A stretch of DNA of 64,000 nt from Sphingobium cyanobacteriorum (GCF_030580935.1 NZ_JAUQOM010000005.1:182560-246559), one strand, 5' to 3'; numbered from the stretch's first letter, positions 16,183 through 26,561 are shown. The notes: generated from the letters alone by a model not told the origin. Made by a program: numbers and translations.

Positions 16183-18783
16183 TCATTCCAGGCTCTTGCT
16201 CGCCTGTTCCGTGACATCCTTCGACAGGCCCGGTTCTGCCAGGATGCGCTGCAATTCCGCCCGCATCATCGCGGCGCGCCCTTGGTCGAAGCGCTTCCAC
16301 CGGCCGAGCGGCGGCACCAGCCGGGCGGCGGTCTGCGGGTTCAGCTTGTCGAGCGCAATGATGCAGTCGGCGACCAGCCGGTATCCCTTGCCCGATTCAT
16401 GGTGGAACCCCCATTGGTTGCCCGCGAAGGCGCCATAGAGCGCGCGCACCCGGTTGGGGTTGGTCAGGGTGAAATCCTTGTGCCGGCCCAGCGCCTCGAC
16501 CTGATCGGCGACATCGGGATGGAGCGCGAAGGCCTGGGTCTGGAACCATTTGTCCAGCGTCAGGGCATCGGCGCAATAGCGATTGTAGAAAATGTCGAGT
16601 GCCGCTTCCCGCTCCGCACTGTCGCCATTGGCCAGCGTCCCCAGCGCCGCCTGCCGCTCGGTCATGTTGTCGGCCTCGCCAAACTGCGTGAAGGCGATGG
16701 CGGGGCCATCCGGTGCGCCTGCCGCCACCAGATAATGGAGCGCGGCGTTATGCAGCTTGCGCGCGCCCTTGGCGGCCGGGGATATCGCGAAGGCATTGGC
16801 TTTCGTCTTTGCATGGACATCGCGCCACAGCGGCTCCAATTCCGCGCCGATCCGCGCCTGGAGCGCATCGCGCGCGGCGTGAATCGCGTCGGGATCGACC
16901 ACCGGCATCTGGTCGCCCAGATAGGCCTCGCTCGGCAAGCGGATGGTTTCGGCGACGAAAGCGGGATCGAGCGTCGGATCGGTCAGCATGGCGCGGATCG
17001 CCGCGACCACCGCGCTTTCGTCCACCTGTTGCCCGGCGATGCGGCCGACCAGCACATTGACCATCAACTGCTGCATCGCTTCATACCGGGCGAACGGATC
17101 ATCATCACGCGCCGACAGGAAGGCGAGATCGGCCTGGCTGCGGTTGGTTTCCACGATCACCGGCGCGGAAAAGCCGCGGTTGATCGACAGGATCGGCGTG
17201 CTGGCAAAGTCGGTGAAGGTGAAGCGCTGCTGCGCCTCCGTCAGCATCAGCAGCTCATCGCCCCGATGCCCCCCGGTCGCGGGATCGAACAGGGCGGTGC
17301 GCAGGGGGATCGCCATCGGCTGTTTGACAGGCTGGCCGGGGGTCGGCGGGATCGTCTGCTCCAGCGTCAGTTCGACGCTCTGGGTCAACGGATCATGGGT
17401 CAGCAGCGCACGCACATGCGGCGTCCCGGCCTGTTCATACCAGAGGCGGAACTGGCCAAGGTCGATGCCGCCCCCCTCCTCCATCGCCGCGACGAAATCC
17501 TCGCAGGTTGCGGCCTGCCCGTCATGCCGGTCGAAATAGAGATCGGTGCCCGCGCGAAACCGCTCCGCGCCCAGCATCAGCGCCATCATGCGGATGACCT
17601 CGGCCCCCTTGTTATAGATGGTCGATGTATAGAAGTTACTGATTTCCATATAGGATTCGGGCCGGATCGGATGCGCCAGCGGGCCTGAATCCTCCTGGAA
17701 CTGGGCGGCGCGCAGGATGCGGACATCCTCGATCCGCTTGACCGCATGGCTACCCATGTCGGCGGAAAAATTCTGGTCGCGAAAGACGGTGAAGCCTTCC
17801 TTCAACGACAGTTGGAACCAGTCGCGGCAGGTGACGCGGTTGCCCGACCAGTTGTGGAAATATTCATGGGCGACGACGCCCTCCACCCCGTCATAGTCGA
17901 TATCGGTCGCGGTTTCGGGGTCGGCCAATATGTAGCGCGAATTGAAGATGTTGAGACCCTTATTCTCCATCGCGCCGAAATTGAAGTCGGCGACGGCGAC
18001 GATGTTGAACACGTCCAGATCATATTCGCGGCCATAGACGCGCTCATCCCAGGCCATGCTGTTCTTGAGCGCTTCCATCGCATGGGCGGTGCGCGGCAGG
18101 TCATTTTCCTTGACCCAGATACCCAGTGCGACCTCCCGCCCGCTCATCGTCACGAAGCGGTCGGCGTTGCAGGCCAGGTCGCCGGCGACCAGCGCGAAGA
18201 GATAGCAGGGCTTGGGGAAGGGATCGTTCCAGAGCGCCCAGTGCCGCCCGCCGTCCAGATCGCCCTGTTCGATCGGGTCCCCATTGGCGAGCAGGATCGG
18301 GAAGCGCGCCTTGTCTGCCGCCAGCCGCACGCTGTAGCGCGACAAGATATCGGGCCGGTCGGAGAAGAAGGTGATGCGGCGGAAGCCCTCCGCCTCGCAC
18401 TGGGTACAGAGCAGGCCGCCACTGGCATAAAGGCCCATCAGCTTGCTGTTGCTTTCCGGCGCCAGTTCGACCAGCGTTTCGACGCTATGGGCGTCGCCCG
18501 ACAGCGGGATGATGAGCGCGCCGGCATCCAGATGCCATTGCTGCTGGTCGAGGATGCGGCCATCGACCTTCACCTCCAGCGGGATCAGCCCGTCGCCGTC
18601 GAGCCGCAATGGGCGCTCATGATCGCCGTTGCGGGTGACGGACAGGGTGGCGTGCACCCGTGTCAGCGCCGGATCGAGATCGAAATCGAGCGCAATGTCG
18701 GGGATCAGCCAGTCGGGCGCGCGATAGTCGGCGCGGCGGATGACGGAAGGAGCGGCGGCGGTGGGGGAGTGCATATCGGCCAT
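16183..18783 (-). CDS. pepN: Aminopeptidase N (M1 family)
   Basis: 866 residues from the ATG at 18783 (alternatives at 18792 and 18774). The exopeptidase motif GAMEN is at residues 270-274 and the zinc site HEYFHNWSGNRVTCRDWFQL begins at 306, with the third ligand Glu in LKEGFTVFRDQNFS. RRITFFSDRPDILSRYSVRL and YNKGAEVIRMM are typical of the proteobacterial PepN subfamily, and the length is normal. A zinc-dependent cytoplasmic enzyme that trims N-terminal residues from peptides. It follows parB on the same strand, about 100 bp downstream, beyond a strong hairpin. Confidence 0.95.
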   Translation of the reverse strand: MADMHSPTAAAPSVIRRADYRAPDWLIPDIALDFDLDPALTRVHATLSVTRNGDHERPLRLDGDGLIPLEVKVDGRILDQQQWHLDAGALIIPLSGDAHSVETLVELAPESNSKLMGLYASGGLLCTQCEAEGFRRITFFSDRPDILSRYSVRLAADKARFPILLANGDPIEQGDLDGGRHWALWNDPFPKPCYLFALVAGDLACNADRFVTMSGREVALGIWVKENDLPRTAHAMEALKNSMAWDERVYGREYDLDVFNIVAVADFNFGAMENKGLNIFNSRYILADPETATDIDYDGVEGVVAHEYFHNWSGNRVTCRDWFQLSLKEGFTVFRDQNFSADMGSHAVKRIEDVRILRAAQFQEDSGPLAHPIRPESYMEISNFYTSTIYNKGAEVIRMMALMLGAERFRAGTDLYFDRHDGQAATCEDFVAAMEEGGGIDLGQFRLWYEQAGTPHVRALLTHDPLTQSVELTLEQTIPPTPGQPVKQPMAIPLRTALFDPATGGHRGDELLMLTEAQQRFTFTDFASTPILSINRGFSAPVIVETNRSQADLAFLSARDDDPFARYEAMQQLMVNVLVGRIAGQQVDESAVVAAIRAMLTDPTLDPAFVAETIRLPSEAYLGDQMPVVDPDAIHAARDALQARIGAELEPLWRDVHAKTKANAFAISPAAKGARKLHNAALHYLVAAGAPDGPAIAFTQFGEADNMTERQAALGTLANGDSAEREAALDIFYNRYCADALTLDKWFQTQAFALHPDVADQVEALGRHKDFTLTNPNRVRALYGAFAGNQWGFHHESGKGYRLVADCIIALDKLNPQTAARLVPPLGRWKRFDQGRAAMMRAELQRILAEPGLSKDVTEQASKSLE

Positions 18784-18838
18784 GCGCCCCAACCTAGGGA
18801 AGGGGCCGGGAAAAGGCCAGTGGGCTTGGGCAAGATCC

Positions 18839-18878
18839 TCCTTGCGAGCGGAGCCTTGGGGCGTGCCGCTCGCAAGGA
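18839..18878 (-). terminator. 13-bp perfect hairpin downstream of parB
   Basis: TCCTTGCGAGCGG at 18839-18851 pairs exactly with CCGCTCGCAAGGA at 18866-18878 (14-base loop). It lies 6 bp past the parB stop on the minus strand, in the position of a terminator for the parAB message. No U-tract follows, so it could equally be a copy of a dispersed palindromic repeat. Confidence 0.5.
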
Positions 18879-18884
18879 CAGAGA

Positions 18885-19814
18885 TTAAATCCGTTCGCCC
18901 GACAGGCGTTGGCAGAGCATGTCGAGCTGGTCGAGATTGGAGTAGCGCAGCGACAACAGGCCGCCGGCCGCGCCGCCATCATGGGCGATATCGACCTTCA
19001 GGCCCAATATGTCGGCCAGATGCTGTTCCAGCGCGGCGATATCGGGATCTTTCGCACCCGCAGCGCCCGGCGTCCGGCGCGCGGCCGGCGCATCGGCGCC
19101 GGTCTTGACCTTGCGCACCAGTTGCTCGGTATCGCGGACCGACAGCCCCTTGTCCTCGATCTGTTGCGCCAGCCGTTCGCAATCGGGGGCGCCGATCAGC
19201 GCACGGGCATGGCCCATGCTGATCTTGCCGTGCATCACCTGCTGCTGCACCGTCTGCGGCAGTTCGAGCAGGCGCATCAGGTTGGCGACATGGCTGCGCG
19301 ATTTGCCGACGATGCGGCCCAGCGCTTCCTGGCTGTGGTGAAATTCGGCGATCAGCTTGCGATAGGCTTCCGCCTCTTCGATCGGATTGAGATCCTCGCG
19401 CTGGATATTCTCGATCAGCGCGATTTCCAGCGTTTCCTGCTCGTCGAAATCGCGGACGATGGCGGGGATGCGATGGAGCTGGGCGCGCTGCGCCGCACGC
19501 CAGCGGCGTTCGCCGGCGATGATCTGGAAGCCGCCGCCATGGGGGCGGACGATGATCGGCTGGATGATGCCGCGCTTGGCGATGCTGTCGGCCAGTTCCT
19601 GCAACGCGCCATCGTCGAAATGGCGGCGCGGCTGTTCCGGATGCGGATGGATCAGCGCCACTTCGATGCTCTGCACCGCCTTGCCATTGGCGGGCATGGC
19701 GCTGGGCGCGACGGGTTCCTCGCGTGAGACATCGCCCAGCAGGGCGGACAGACCCCGGCCCAGTCCCTGCGGGCGCCTGGCGGACTTGGGCTTGTCGGTG
19801 ATTTCTTCGCTCAA
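18885..19814 (-). CDS. parB: Chromosome partitioning protein ParB
   Basis: 309 residues. The N-terminal [11 protein letters not shown] is the ParA-contacting start; [15 protein letters not shown] and the CTP-binding [11 protein letters not shown] follow; [20 protein letters not shown] and the helix-turn-helix [20 protein letters not shown] bind parS; the C-terminal dimerisation domain ends in [18 protein letters not shown]. ParB is a CTP-switch clamp that loads at parS and spreads along DNA to build the segregation complex. Its start overlaps the parA end by 4 bp. Confidence 0.96.
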   Translation of the reverse strand: MSEEITDKPKSARRPQGLGRGLSALLGDVSREEPVAPSAMPANGKAVQSIEVALIHPHPEQPRRHFDDGALQELADSIAKRGIIQPIIVRPHGGGFQIIAGERRWRAAQRAQLHRIPAIVRDFDEQETLEIALIENIQREDLNPIEEAEAYRKLIAEFHHSQEALGRIVGKSRSHVANLMRLLELPQTVQQQVMHGKISMGHARALIGAPDCERLAQQIEDKGLSVRDTEQLVRKVKTGADAPAARRTPGAAGAKDPDIAALEQHLADILGLKVDIAHDGGAAGGLLSLRYSNLDQLDMLCQRLSGERI

Positions 19815-20593
19815 GCGGCAACCTCCTGTCGGGGCAGGCGCGCGATCAGTTCGCGCGCCAGACGCATATAGGCTTCCGATCCTGAGCAGCGGAAGTCGTA
19901 GATAAGGGCCGGCACGCCATGGCTGGGCGCTTCGGACAGGCGGACATTGCGCGGGATGACGGTTGTGAACACCAGGTCGCCCAGGCAGGCGCGCACATCG
20001 TCCGCCACCTGATCGGTCAGCCGGTTGCGTCGGTCATACATGGTGAGCGCCACGCCCATGATCGACAGGCCGGGATTGAAGCGTCCCCGAATCCGCTCGA
20101 CCGTCTGGAGCAGTTGCGACAATCCTTCCAGCGCAAAAAATTCGCACTGGAGCGGCACGAGCAGATATTGGGCGGCGACCATCGCGTTGATGGTCAGCAG
20201 GCCGAGCGAGGGCGGGCAGTCGATCAGGCAAATATCCCAGCGGCCCGGCTGCGCTTCGGCCAATACCCGCTCCAGCCGGTGGGTGCGCTCCTCATATTCG
20301 ATCAGTTCGATCTCCGCACCCGACAGATCCTGCGTCGCGGGGACAAGGTCGAGCTTGGGCACGCGGGTCGTGACGATCGTGTCGTCCAGCGCGCAATTGC
20401 CGACCAGCAGGTCGTAGCTGGACTGGGCGCGTTCGGACTGGCCGATGCCAAGGCCGGTCGAGGCATTGCCCTGCGGATCAAGATCGACCAGCAGCACCCG
20501 CAGGCCGGTGGCGGCCAGACCTGTCGCGAGATTGATCGCGGTCGTGGTCTTGCCCACTCCCCCCTTCTGGTTGGCGATGGCGATGCAGATCAT
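19811..20593 (-). CDS. parA: Chromosome partitioning ATPase ParA
   Basis: 260 residues. The deviant Walker A is [15 protein letters not shown] (signature K10, K15), followed by [17 protein letters not shown] and the Walker B-like [18 protein letters not shown]. Length and motifs are those of chromosomal ParA/Soj, which moves ParB-parS complexes by nucleoid-bound ATP cycling. It overlaps rsmG by 4 bp at its start and parB by 4 bp at its end, so rsmG-parA-parB are one transcriptional unit. Confidence 0.96.
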   Translation of the reverse strand: MICIAIANQKGGVGKTTTAINLATGLAATGLRVLLVDLDPQGNASTGLGIGQSERAQSSYDLLVGNCALDDTIVTTRVPKLDLVPATQDLSGAEIELIEYEERTHRLERVLAEAQPGRWDICLIDCPPSLGLLTINAMVAAQYLLVPLQCEFFALEGLSQLLQTVERIRGRFNPGLSIMGVALTMYDRRNRLTDQVADDVRACLGDLVFTTVIPRNVRLSEAPSHGVPALIYDFRCSGSEAYMRLARELIARLPRQEVAA

Positions 20594-21234
20594 CGGCGAC
20601 CTTTCTTCATGACGACGGGTGCGACACCCTGCGCGACGATGATGGCGCTGTCGGCATCAGTCACACTGGGTTCCACGTGAAACACACCTTGCCATGCGGG
20701 ACGCGCCGCCTCCAGTTCATTTTGTGCATTGCGCCCTTTTGGCAGCACCCAGATGGTCTTTTTCCGCGACAGGTGCAGCGCCGACGCGAACAGCTTGGGC
20801 AGCGGGGCATAGGCGCGCGCGCTGATGATGGCGGCCTGCGCGGTGGGCGCCGTTTCGACCCGCCCGCCAAAGACGCGGGCATGGTCGAGGCCAAGGTCGC
20901 CGATCACCGCGTTGAGAAAGTCGATCCGCTTGCGGCGGGATTCGACCATCATCACTGGCCGGTCGGAGAGGCAGGCGACAACGATGCCCGGCAGCCCCGC
21001 GCCGGAGCCAAGGTCGATCCACTCGCCTTCCTTGGCTTGCCGCGTGTGCGACAGCAATTGGGCGGAGTCCACGATATGCCGCGCCCAGACATGGGGCCGG
21101 GTCGATTCCGCGATCAGATTCTGCTCATCCATGGCGGACAGGAGGATCGCGACATAGCGCTCCAGCCTCTCCCATGTTTCACGTGAAACGTCGAAGTGCG
21201 CCTGAAGCCAGGCGCGGGCATCGTCTTCGGTCAC
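20590..21234 (-). CDS. rsmG: 16S rRNA (guanine(527)-N7)-methyltransferase RsmG
   Basis: 214 residues. The AdoMet motif is [20 protein letters not shown], preceded by [14 protein letters not shown] and followed by [14 protein letters not shown], as in RsmG/GidB. It methylates G527 in the 530 loop of 16S rRNA. Two parS or near-parS sites are embedded in the coding sequence: one encodes VSRET (21176-21189) near the N-terminus and one encodes FHVEP (20670-20683) near the C-terminus. Start and end overlap mnmG and parA by 4 bp each. Confidence 0.95.
   Translation of the reverse strand: MTEDDARAWLQAHFDVSRETWERLERYVAILLSAMDEQNLIAESTRPHVWARHIVDSAQLLSHTRQAKEGEWIDLGSGAGLPGIVVACLSDRPVMMVESRRKRIDFLNAVIGDLGLDHARVFGGRVETAPTAQAAIISARAYAPLPKLFASALHLSRKKTIWVLPKGRNAQNELEAARPAWQGVFHVEPSVTDADSAIIVAQGVAPVVMKKGRR
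20670..20683. other. parS-like site (one mismatch)
   Basis: GTTCCACGTGAAAC differs from the parS core GTTTCACGTGAAAC only at position 4. It lies in the 3' part of rsmG, under 100 bp from the parA start. Confidence 0.75.
21176..21189. other. parS site, perfect match
   Basis: GTTTCACGTGAAAC is the full palindromic parS core. It lies inside rsmG where it encodes VSRET, about 0.6 kb upstream of parA. Confidence 0.9.
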
Positions 21235-23081
21235 GCGGCCTCCCGCCGGACATGGACAAGGATGGCGGCGAGCGCGGCCGGGGTGATGCCCCGGATGCGA
21301 CCTGCCGCCGCAAGCGTATCGGGCCGTGCGGTGTCGAGCCGTTCGATCATCTCGGTCGAAAGCCCGCCGATGCGGCGATAGTCGAAATCGGCCGGGATAT
21401 GGACGCGCTCGTTGCGGCGCAGGTCTGCGATCTCGCTGTCCTGTCGCTGGAGATAGGGCGCATAATGGGCATCCTCCAATATTTCGGCACGCAGGTCGGC
21501 GGGCGCATCACGCAGCGCCGGGGCGAGGTCGAGCAGCAGCGCCGTGCCCACTTCGGGGAAGCGCGCCCAGTCGAACAGGCTGCGCCGCGCGCCATCCTGC
21601 CGCACCGATGCGCCGGCCTTCGCCATGTCGCTGGCGGTCATGGGGCGGGCAAGGTCTGTCTCGATCATCTTGCGCTGTGCGGATCGCGCCGCCAGCCGCG
21701 CGGCGCGATCCGCGCCGATCACGCCATGGGTCAGGCCGATCGGACCAAGCCGCGTTTCCGCATTGTCGGCGCGCAACCGCAGCCGATATTCGGCGCGGGC
21801 GGTGAGCATCCGATAGGGCTCGGTCACGCCCTGCAACACCAGATCGTCGATCATCACGCCGATATAGGAGCTGGCCCGATCGAGGATCATCGGCGCTTCG
21901 CCCCGTGCGCGGGCGGCGGCGTTGATGCCGGCGACCAGCCCCTGGGCTGCGGCTTCCTCATAGCCGGTGGTGCCGTTGATCTGTCCCGCACAGAAGAGGC
22001 CGGGCACGGCCCGCACCTCCAGCGTGGCGTCGAGCGAGCGGGGATCGACATGATCATATTCGACGGCATAGCCGGGCACGGCGATCTCGACCTGCGCCAG
22101 TCCGGGCAGTGAGCGGACCATGGCGATCTGCACATCGGTTGGCAGCGAGGTGCTGATGCCGTTGGGATAGACGAGCGGGTCGTCCAGCCCTTCGGGTTCG
22201 AGAAAGATCTGATGCCCGTCCCGGTCGCCGAAGCGCAGCACCTTGTCCTCGATCGACGGGCAGTATCGTGGCCCCCTGCCCTCGATCGCGCCGCTGAACA
22301 GCGGCGACCGGCCCAACCCGTCGCGGATGATCTGATGGGTGCGATCATTGGTGCGGGTGATGGCGCAGGCGAGTTGCGGCAGGATGCGGCGTGGGGTGAG
22401 CGGCGACATGGTCCAGCCCTCCCCGTCCGATGGCTGGGTTTCGAGCGCGGCCCAATCGATCGTCCGTCCGTCCAGACGTGGCGGGGTGCCGGTCTTGAGC
22501 CGGGCGGTCGGCAGGCCCATGGCGCGCAACTGGACGCCGAGCGTCGTCGCGGCCCGCTCGCCGACGCGCCCCCCCGCCTCCCGCTCGTCGCCCCGGAACA
22601 GCTTGCCGCCCAGGAAGGTGCCGGTCGCCAGCACGATGGCGGGCGCATTGAGAATGCGGCCATCGGCAAGGGCGATCCCGGCGACCGCCTCCCCGTCCAG
22701 CACCAGCGCGCTGGCTTCGCCTTCGACGATGGTAAGGGTGGGCTGCGCATCGAGCATCATATGGATAGCGGCGCGATAGCGTTTGCGGTCGGCCTGAATG
22801 CGCGGCCCTTGAACGGCGGCCCCCTTGCTGCTGTTGAGCATCCGATAGTGGATCGCCGCCGCGTCCGCCGCGCGCGCGATCAGCCCGTCGAGCGCATCGA
22901 CTTCGCGGACCAGATGGCCCTTGCCCAGCCCACCGATCGCCGGGTTGCAGGACATCGCCCCGACCGTCGCCCTGTCGAAGGTGAGCAGCGCCACCGCCGC
23001 ACCCTTGCGCGCCGCCGCAGCGGCCGCCTCGCAGCCGGCATGGCCGCCGCCGACCACGATCACATCATAGCTTGTTCGCAT
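21231..23081 (-). CDS. mnmG: tRNA uridine-5-carboxymethylaminomethyl modification enzyme MnmG
   Basis: 616 residues from [20 protein letters not shown] (the frame adds four residues from 23093). The FAD-binding GGGHAG, the [20 protein letters not shown] block, [26 protein letters not shown] and [20 protein letters not shown] are all standard. With MnmE it installs cmnm5 on the wobble uridine of several tRNAs. The ATG at 23081 is preceded by GGGGCGGG. It lies between mnmE (46 bp plus upstream gap holding a parS-like palindrome) and rsmG (4-bp overlap). Confidence 0.96.
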   Translation of the reverse strand: MRTSYDVIVVGGGHAGCEAAAAAARKGAAVALLTFDRATVGAMSCNPAIGGLGKGHLVREVDALDGLIARAADAAAIHYRMLNSSKGAAVQGPRIQADRKRYRAAIHMMLDAQPTLTIVEGEASALVLDGEAVAGIALADGRILNAPAIVLATGTFLGGKLFRGDEREAGGRVGERAATTLGVQLRAMGLPTARLKTGTPPRLDGRTIDWAALETQPSDGEGWTMSPLTPRRILPQLACAITRTNDRTHQIIRDGLGRSPLFSGAIEGRGPRYCPSIEDKVLRFGDRDGHQIFLEPEGLDDPLVYPNGISTSLPTDVQIAMVRSLPGLAQVEIAVPGYAVEYDHVDPRSLDATLEVRAVPGLFCAGQINGTTGYEEAAAQGLVAGINAAARARGEAPMILDRASSYIGVMIDDLVLQGVTEPYRMLTARAEYRLRLRADNAETRLGPIGLTHGVIGADRAARLAARSAQRKMIETDLARPMTASDMAKAGASVRQDGARRSLFDWARFPEVGTALLLDLAPALRDAPADLRAEILEDAHYAPYLQRQDSEIADLRRNERVHIPADFDYRRIGGLSTEMIERLDTARPDTLAAAGRIRGITPAALAAILVHVRREAA

Positions 23082-23122
23082 GGCCCGCCCCATATCAGAA
23101 AGGGACGGGGTCGGTCAAAAGC

Positions 23123-23136
23123 GTTCCACGTGGAAC
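23123..23136. other. parS-like palindrome (symmetrical variant)
   Basis: GTTCCACGTGGAAC is a perfect palindrome differing from parS by one base in each arm. It lies in the short gap between mnmE and mnmG, so unlike the others it is not constrained by coding. Confidence 0.65.
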
Positions 23137-23140
23137 AACA

Positions 23141-24433
23141 TCATTTGCCGATGCAGAATCCCGAAAAGAGCCGGTCGAGCATATCTTCGGTCCCTGCCTG
23201 GCCGGTCAGCGCGTCGATGGCGGCGCGGGCGAGCCGCAATTCTTCTGCGACCACCAGCAGGTCGGCGGTCGCGCGGGCGGCTTCGAGATGGTGATATAGC
23301 TGTCCCACTCGCTGTCTCTGTCGGGCGTGCAGGGCATAGTCGCCCTCCCCCGGCAGCAGCGTTGCGGCGCGGGCGCGCAGCGTTGCGATCAGCGCCGCCA
23401 CCCCCTCTCCGGTGCGGGCGGACAGCGACAGGCCGGGGCGGCCGCCGGTGCTGCGGTCGCTCTGCGCGGCGATCAGGATCGCGTCGTCGCGCGGCAGGTC
23501 GGCAGCGTCGCCCAGCCACAGGATGATGTCGGCCGCGTCCAGCGCCGCGCGCGCCCGATCGATGCCGATCGCCTCGATCGCGTCGCCGGCGTTGCTGCGC
23601 AGGCCGGCGGTGTCGGTGAACAGGAAGGCGGTGCCGCCGATGGCCGCGGGCACCTCGATCCGGTCGCGCGTCGTGCCGGCAATGTCCGACACGATCGCCG
23701 CATCCCGCCCGACCAGGGCATTGAGCAGGGTCGACTTGCCGGCATTGGGCGGCCCCGCCAGAACGACCCGCACCCCGTCGCGCAGCCGTTCGGCCGAGGG
23801 CGCGGCCAGCATCGTCGCGACATCCTGCGCCAGCGCCGCTATGCCCGCCCCGATCCGCGCCTCGATCGCGGTATCGGGCACATCATCCTCGTCGGAAAAA
23901 TCGAGCGCCGCTTCGGCCATTGCCGACAGGTCGAGCAAGCTGCGGCGCCAGCCGTCGATACGGCGGGAAAAATGCCCCTCCGCCATCAGCAGCGCGGCGC
24001 GGCGCTGGCTCTGGGTTTCGGCGGCAAGCAGATCGGACAGGCCCTCGACCGCGTTCAGGTCCATGCGGCCACGGGCAAAGGCGCGACGGGTGAACTCGCC
24101 CGCCTCCGCGCGGCGTAGGCCGGGCATGGCACCCAGCGCCTCTTCCACCGCCGCGACGACGGCCCGCCCGCCATGGCAATGAAGCTCTGCCATATCCTCG
24201 CCCGTCACCGTGCCGGGACCGGGCAGCCAGAGCAGCAGGGCGCGATCGAGCGGGCTGTCGTCGCGCGGGTCTTTCAGCAGGGCGAGGCTGGCGGTGCGGG
24301 GCGGCGGCACCCGCCGTGCCAGCGATTGAAGCGCGGCCCGCGCCTGTCCGCCGCTCACACGGATCACCGCGATCCCCGCCGGCGGCGCGCCGCTCGACAG
24401 GGCGAAAATCGTGTCGTCGTCGCCGTCCTGCAC
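23141..24433 (-). CDS. mnmE: tRNA modification GTPase MnmE
   Basis: 430 residues from a GTG at 24433. The N-terminal formyl-THF-binding domain shows DTIFALSSGAPPAGIAVIRV and MAELHCHGGRAVVAAV; the helical domain has ARGRMDLNAVEGLSDLLAAE; the G domain has AGPPNAGKSTLLNALVGRDA (P-loop), SDIAGTTRD and DTAGLR; it ends with the essential C-terminal CIGK. It partners MnmG in wobble-uridine modification. The frame runs to 24760 but upstream of 24433 it only shadows the DUF6489 gene, which ends 5 bp away. Confidence 0.95.
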   Translation of the reverse strand: MQDGDDDTIFALSSGAPPAGIAVIRVSGGQARAALQSLARRVPPPRTASLALLKDPRDDSPLDRALLLWLPGPGTVTGEDMAELHCHGGRAVVAAVEEALGAMPGLRRAEAGEFTRRAFARGRMDLNAVEGLSDLLAAETQSQRRAALLMAEGHFSRRIDGWRRSLLDLSAMAEAALDFSDEDDVPDTAIEARIGAGIAALAQDVATMLAAPSAERLRDGVRVVLAGPPNAGKSTLLNALVGRDAAIVSDIAGTTRDRIEVPAAIGGTAFLFTDTAGLRSNAGDAIEAIGIDRARAALDAADIILWLGDAADLPRDDAILIAAQSDRSTGGRPGLSLSARTGEGVAALIATLRARAATLLPGEGDYALHARQRQRVGQLYHHLEAARATADLLVVAEELRLARAAIDALTGQAGTEDMLDRLFSGFCIGK

Positions 24434-24438
24434 GATGC

Positions 24439-24690
24439 TTATTTCTTGTCGTCCTTGCCGCCCATGCCCGACAGCCCGACATTCATCATCTGCTGGAACA
24501 GCCGCATCCCGGCGTCGCCCAGCGGCGAAAAGCTCTTGAACAGTGTTTCCATCTGTTCGACACTGCCGACGCCGTCGAAACTGTCGACCATCGTTTTCAC
24601 ATATTTGTCGTGGATGGGCGTCACATCGGGCAGGCCCAGAAAGGCGCGGGCCTCCGCAGGCGTGCAGTCCACGTCGACAGTAACCTTCAT
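24439..24690 (-). CDS. DUF6489 family protein
   Basis: 83 residues from MKVTVDVDCTPAEARAFLGL, followed by PDVTPIHDKYVKTMVDSFDG, the beginning shared by DUF6489 proteins next to mnmE in sphingomonads. It has an amphipathic middle (VEQMETLFKSFSPLGDAGMR) and a Met/Gly-rich end (MMNVGLSGMGGKDDKK) that recalls phasin-like or helper proteins. Function unknown. It precedes mnmE by 5 bp and is probably co-transcribed; the 152-bp gap before it must hold divergent promoters shared with the dienelactone hydrolase gene. Confidence 0.8.
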   Translation of the reverse strand: MKVTVDVDCTPAEARAFLGLPDVTPIHDKYVKTMVDSFDGVGSVEQMETLFKSFSPLGDAGMRLFQQMMNVGLSGMGGKDDKK

Positions 24691-24842
24691 GACCCTGACC
24701 TTCCTTGCTGGCGTTGCGCGCGTGCGCTTGGTCATGCCGCAAATCACGCTTCCAACGCAAATTTTTAAAATATCCGGGTGGTTGCGTGCTGGCGAGGATG
24801 AGCCAATATGCGGCCCGGACTCAAGGCGGAAAGGATATCGGG

Positions 24843-25541
24843 ATGGGCATTTTCACCCCTGTCACCACGTTGGAGGGCGACGCGCAGTTCGACGCCTATG
24901 TCGCAAGGCCCGAAGGCGAAGCCAGCGCGGCGATCATCGTCATCCAGGAAATTTTCGGGGTGAATGACGGCATCCGCCGCAAATGCGACAATTGGGCGAA
25001 GGCCGGCTATGTTGCCTATGCGCCCGACCTGTTCTGGCGGGAAAAGCCCCATGTCGAACTGGACGCTGACGTGCCGGAGGAATTCCAGGCCGCGCTGGGC
25101 CATATGCAGAAGCTCAATCAGGACCAGGCGATCCGCGATATCGAAGCAACGATCAGGGCCGCGCGCGCCGCTGCGGGTGGGGGCAAGGTCGGACTGGTCG
25201 GCTATTGCCTGGGCGGACGGCTGGCCTTCATGGCTGCTTGCCGCACCGATGGCGACGCCTTCGTCGCTTATTATGGCGTGGGCATTGACGGGCTGCTGGG
25301 CGAACAGCATGCGATCGGCAAGCCCACCCTGCTGCATATCCCGACCGCTGACGGTTTCGTTCCGCCCGATGCGCAAAAGGCGATGCATGATGGCCTCAAG
25401 GACAATCGCCATGTGACGCTCCAGGATTATGAGGGGCTGGACCATGGCTTCGCGGCCGAGACGGGTCAGCGCCGTGACGAAGATGCCGCGCAACTGGCCG
25501 ATCGCCGCACCGCCGATTTCTTTGCCGAGCATCTCGCCTGA
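24843..25541 (+). CDS. Dienelactone hydrolase family protein
   Basis: 232 residues from MGIFTPVTTLEGDAQFDAYV, with AAGGATAT before the ATG. It is an alpha/beta hydrolase with nucleophile Cys in GLVGYCLGGRLAF, the IVIQEIFGVNDGIRRKCDNW segment near the N-terminus, the acid around TADGFVPPD and the His in YEGLDHGFA. Family members hydrolyse dienelactone in chlorocatechol breakdown, but many have other ester or carboxylic substrates. No catechol genes are nearby, so the substrate is open. It overlaps the next gene by one base (TGATG). Confidence 0.88.
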   Translation: MGIFTPVTTLEGDAQFDAYVARPEGEASAAIIVIQEIFGVNDGIRRKCDNWAKAGYVAYAPDLFWREKPHVELDADVPEEFQAALGHMQKLNQDQAIRDIEATIRAARAAAGGGKVGLVGYCLGGRLAFMAACRTDGDAFVAYYGVGIDGLLGEQHAIGKPTLLHIPTADGFVPPDAQKAMHDGLKDNRHVTLQDYEGLDHGFAAETGQRRDEDAAQLADRRTADFFAEHLA

Positions 25542-26506
25542 TGGCCGCCTGGCGCATGGTGGCCCGCAGCCATGGCGGGCCGGAGGTGATCGCGCGGGAG
25601 GACTTCGATCCGGGCCAGCCGGGTGACGGCGAACTGCTGGTCGAACAGGAGGCGGTCGGCCTCAACTTCATCGACACCTATTATCGCACCGGCCTCTACC
25701 CAGCCCCGCTCCCGACTCCCTTGGGATCGGAGAGCGCGGGCCGGGTCGTGGCGGTGGGGGCCGGTGTCGATGGGTTCGCCGTGGGCGACCGGATCGGCAG
25801 CGTCAGCGGTCTGGGCGCCTATGCCACCCACCGGATCGTCGCGGCCGACCGCGCGGTACGGATTCCCGATGGCGTGTCGAGCGAGGACGCGGCGGCGATG
25901 ATGCTCAAGGGCATGACCGCCTGCTATCTGGCCGAAGACAGTATCGCGCTGGAACCGGGTCAGGTCGCGCTGGTCCATGCCGCCGCCGGCGGGGTTGGGT
26001 CGATCCTGGTGCCATGGCTGCGCGACAAGGGCGTGATCGTGATCGCCCATTGCGGATCGGCGGCCAAGGCAGCGACGGTCGCGGCCGACCACAGCCTGCA
26101 CGGGCCGTTCGACAATCTGGCCGCGCATGTGCGCGACCTGACCGATGGCAGGGGCGTCGATGTCGTCTATGACGGCGTGGGCAAGGATAGCTGGACCGCC
26201 TCGCTTGCCAGCCTCAAGCGGCGCGGCCTGATGGTCAGCTATGGCAATGCGTCGGGCGCGGTGCCGCCGGTCAGCCTGCTCGACCTCAGCCGGGGCGGGT
26301 CGCTCTATGTCACCCGCCCGACCCTGTTCGACTATATCGTGACGGCTGAAGAACTGGCGCATACCGCAGGCCGCCTGTTCGACCGGATGAAGCGCGGCGT
26401 GGTGCAGGCGGTGATCGGCCAGCGCTTCGCGCTGAGCGACGCGGCGCAGGCGCATCGTGCGCTGGAGGCACGGGAAACGACCGGGGCGACGGTGCTGATC
26501 CCCTGA
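25541..26506 (+). CDS. NADPH:quinone oxidoreductase (zeta-crystallin type MDR)
   Basis: 321 residues. MDR-fold marks: VGLNFIDTYYRTGLYPAPLP, GSESAGRVVAVGAGVDGFAV, the nucleotide-binding LVHAAAGGVGSILVPWL and DVVYDGVGKDSW. It lacks zinc-binding cysteines, as quinone oxidoreductases do. The enzyme probably reduces quinones or enals with NADPH in the cytoplasm. It is translated right after the dienelactone hydrolase, which suggests a shared detoxification role. A REP-like repeat and a strong bidirectional terminator follow. Confidence 0.9.
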   Translation: MAAWRMVARSHGGPEVIAREDFDPGQPGDGELLVEQEAVGLNFIDTYYRTGLYPAPLPTPLGSESAGRVVAVGAGVDGFAVGDRIGSVSGLGAYATHRIVAADRAVRIPDGVSSEDAAAMMLKGMTACYLAEDSIALEPGQVALVHAAAGGVGSILVPWLRDKGVIVIAHCGSAAKAATVAADHSLHGPFDNLAAHVRDLTDGRGVDVVYDGVGKDSWTASLASLKRRGLMVSYGNASGAVPPVSLLDLSRGGSLYVTRPTLFDYIVTAEELAHTAGRLFDRMKRGVVQAVIGQRFALSDAAQAHRALEARETTGATVLIP

Positions 26507-26561
26507 CCACGGCTGGGTGGCGGTCTTTTGCGAAACCGGGCAAACGCCCAATCACCCGTCA

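Noticed and set aside
19719..19732. parS-like CCTCGCGTGAGACA in parB
   Set aside because: Only a weak match to the parS core; the central CACGTG is not present.
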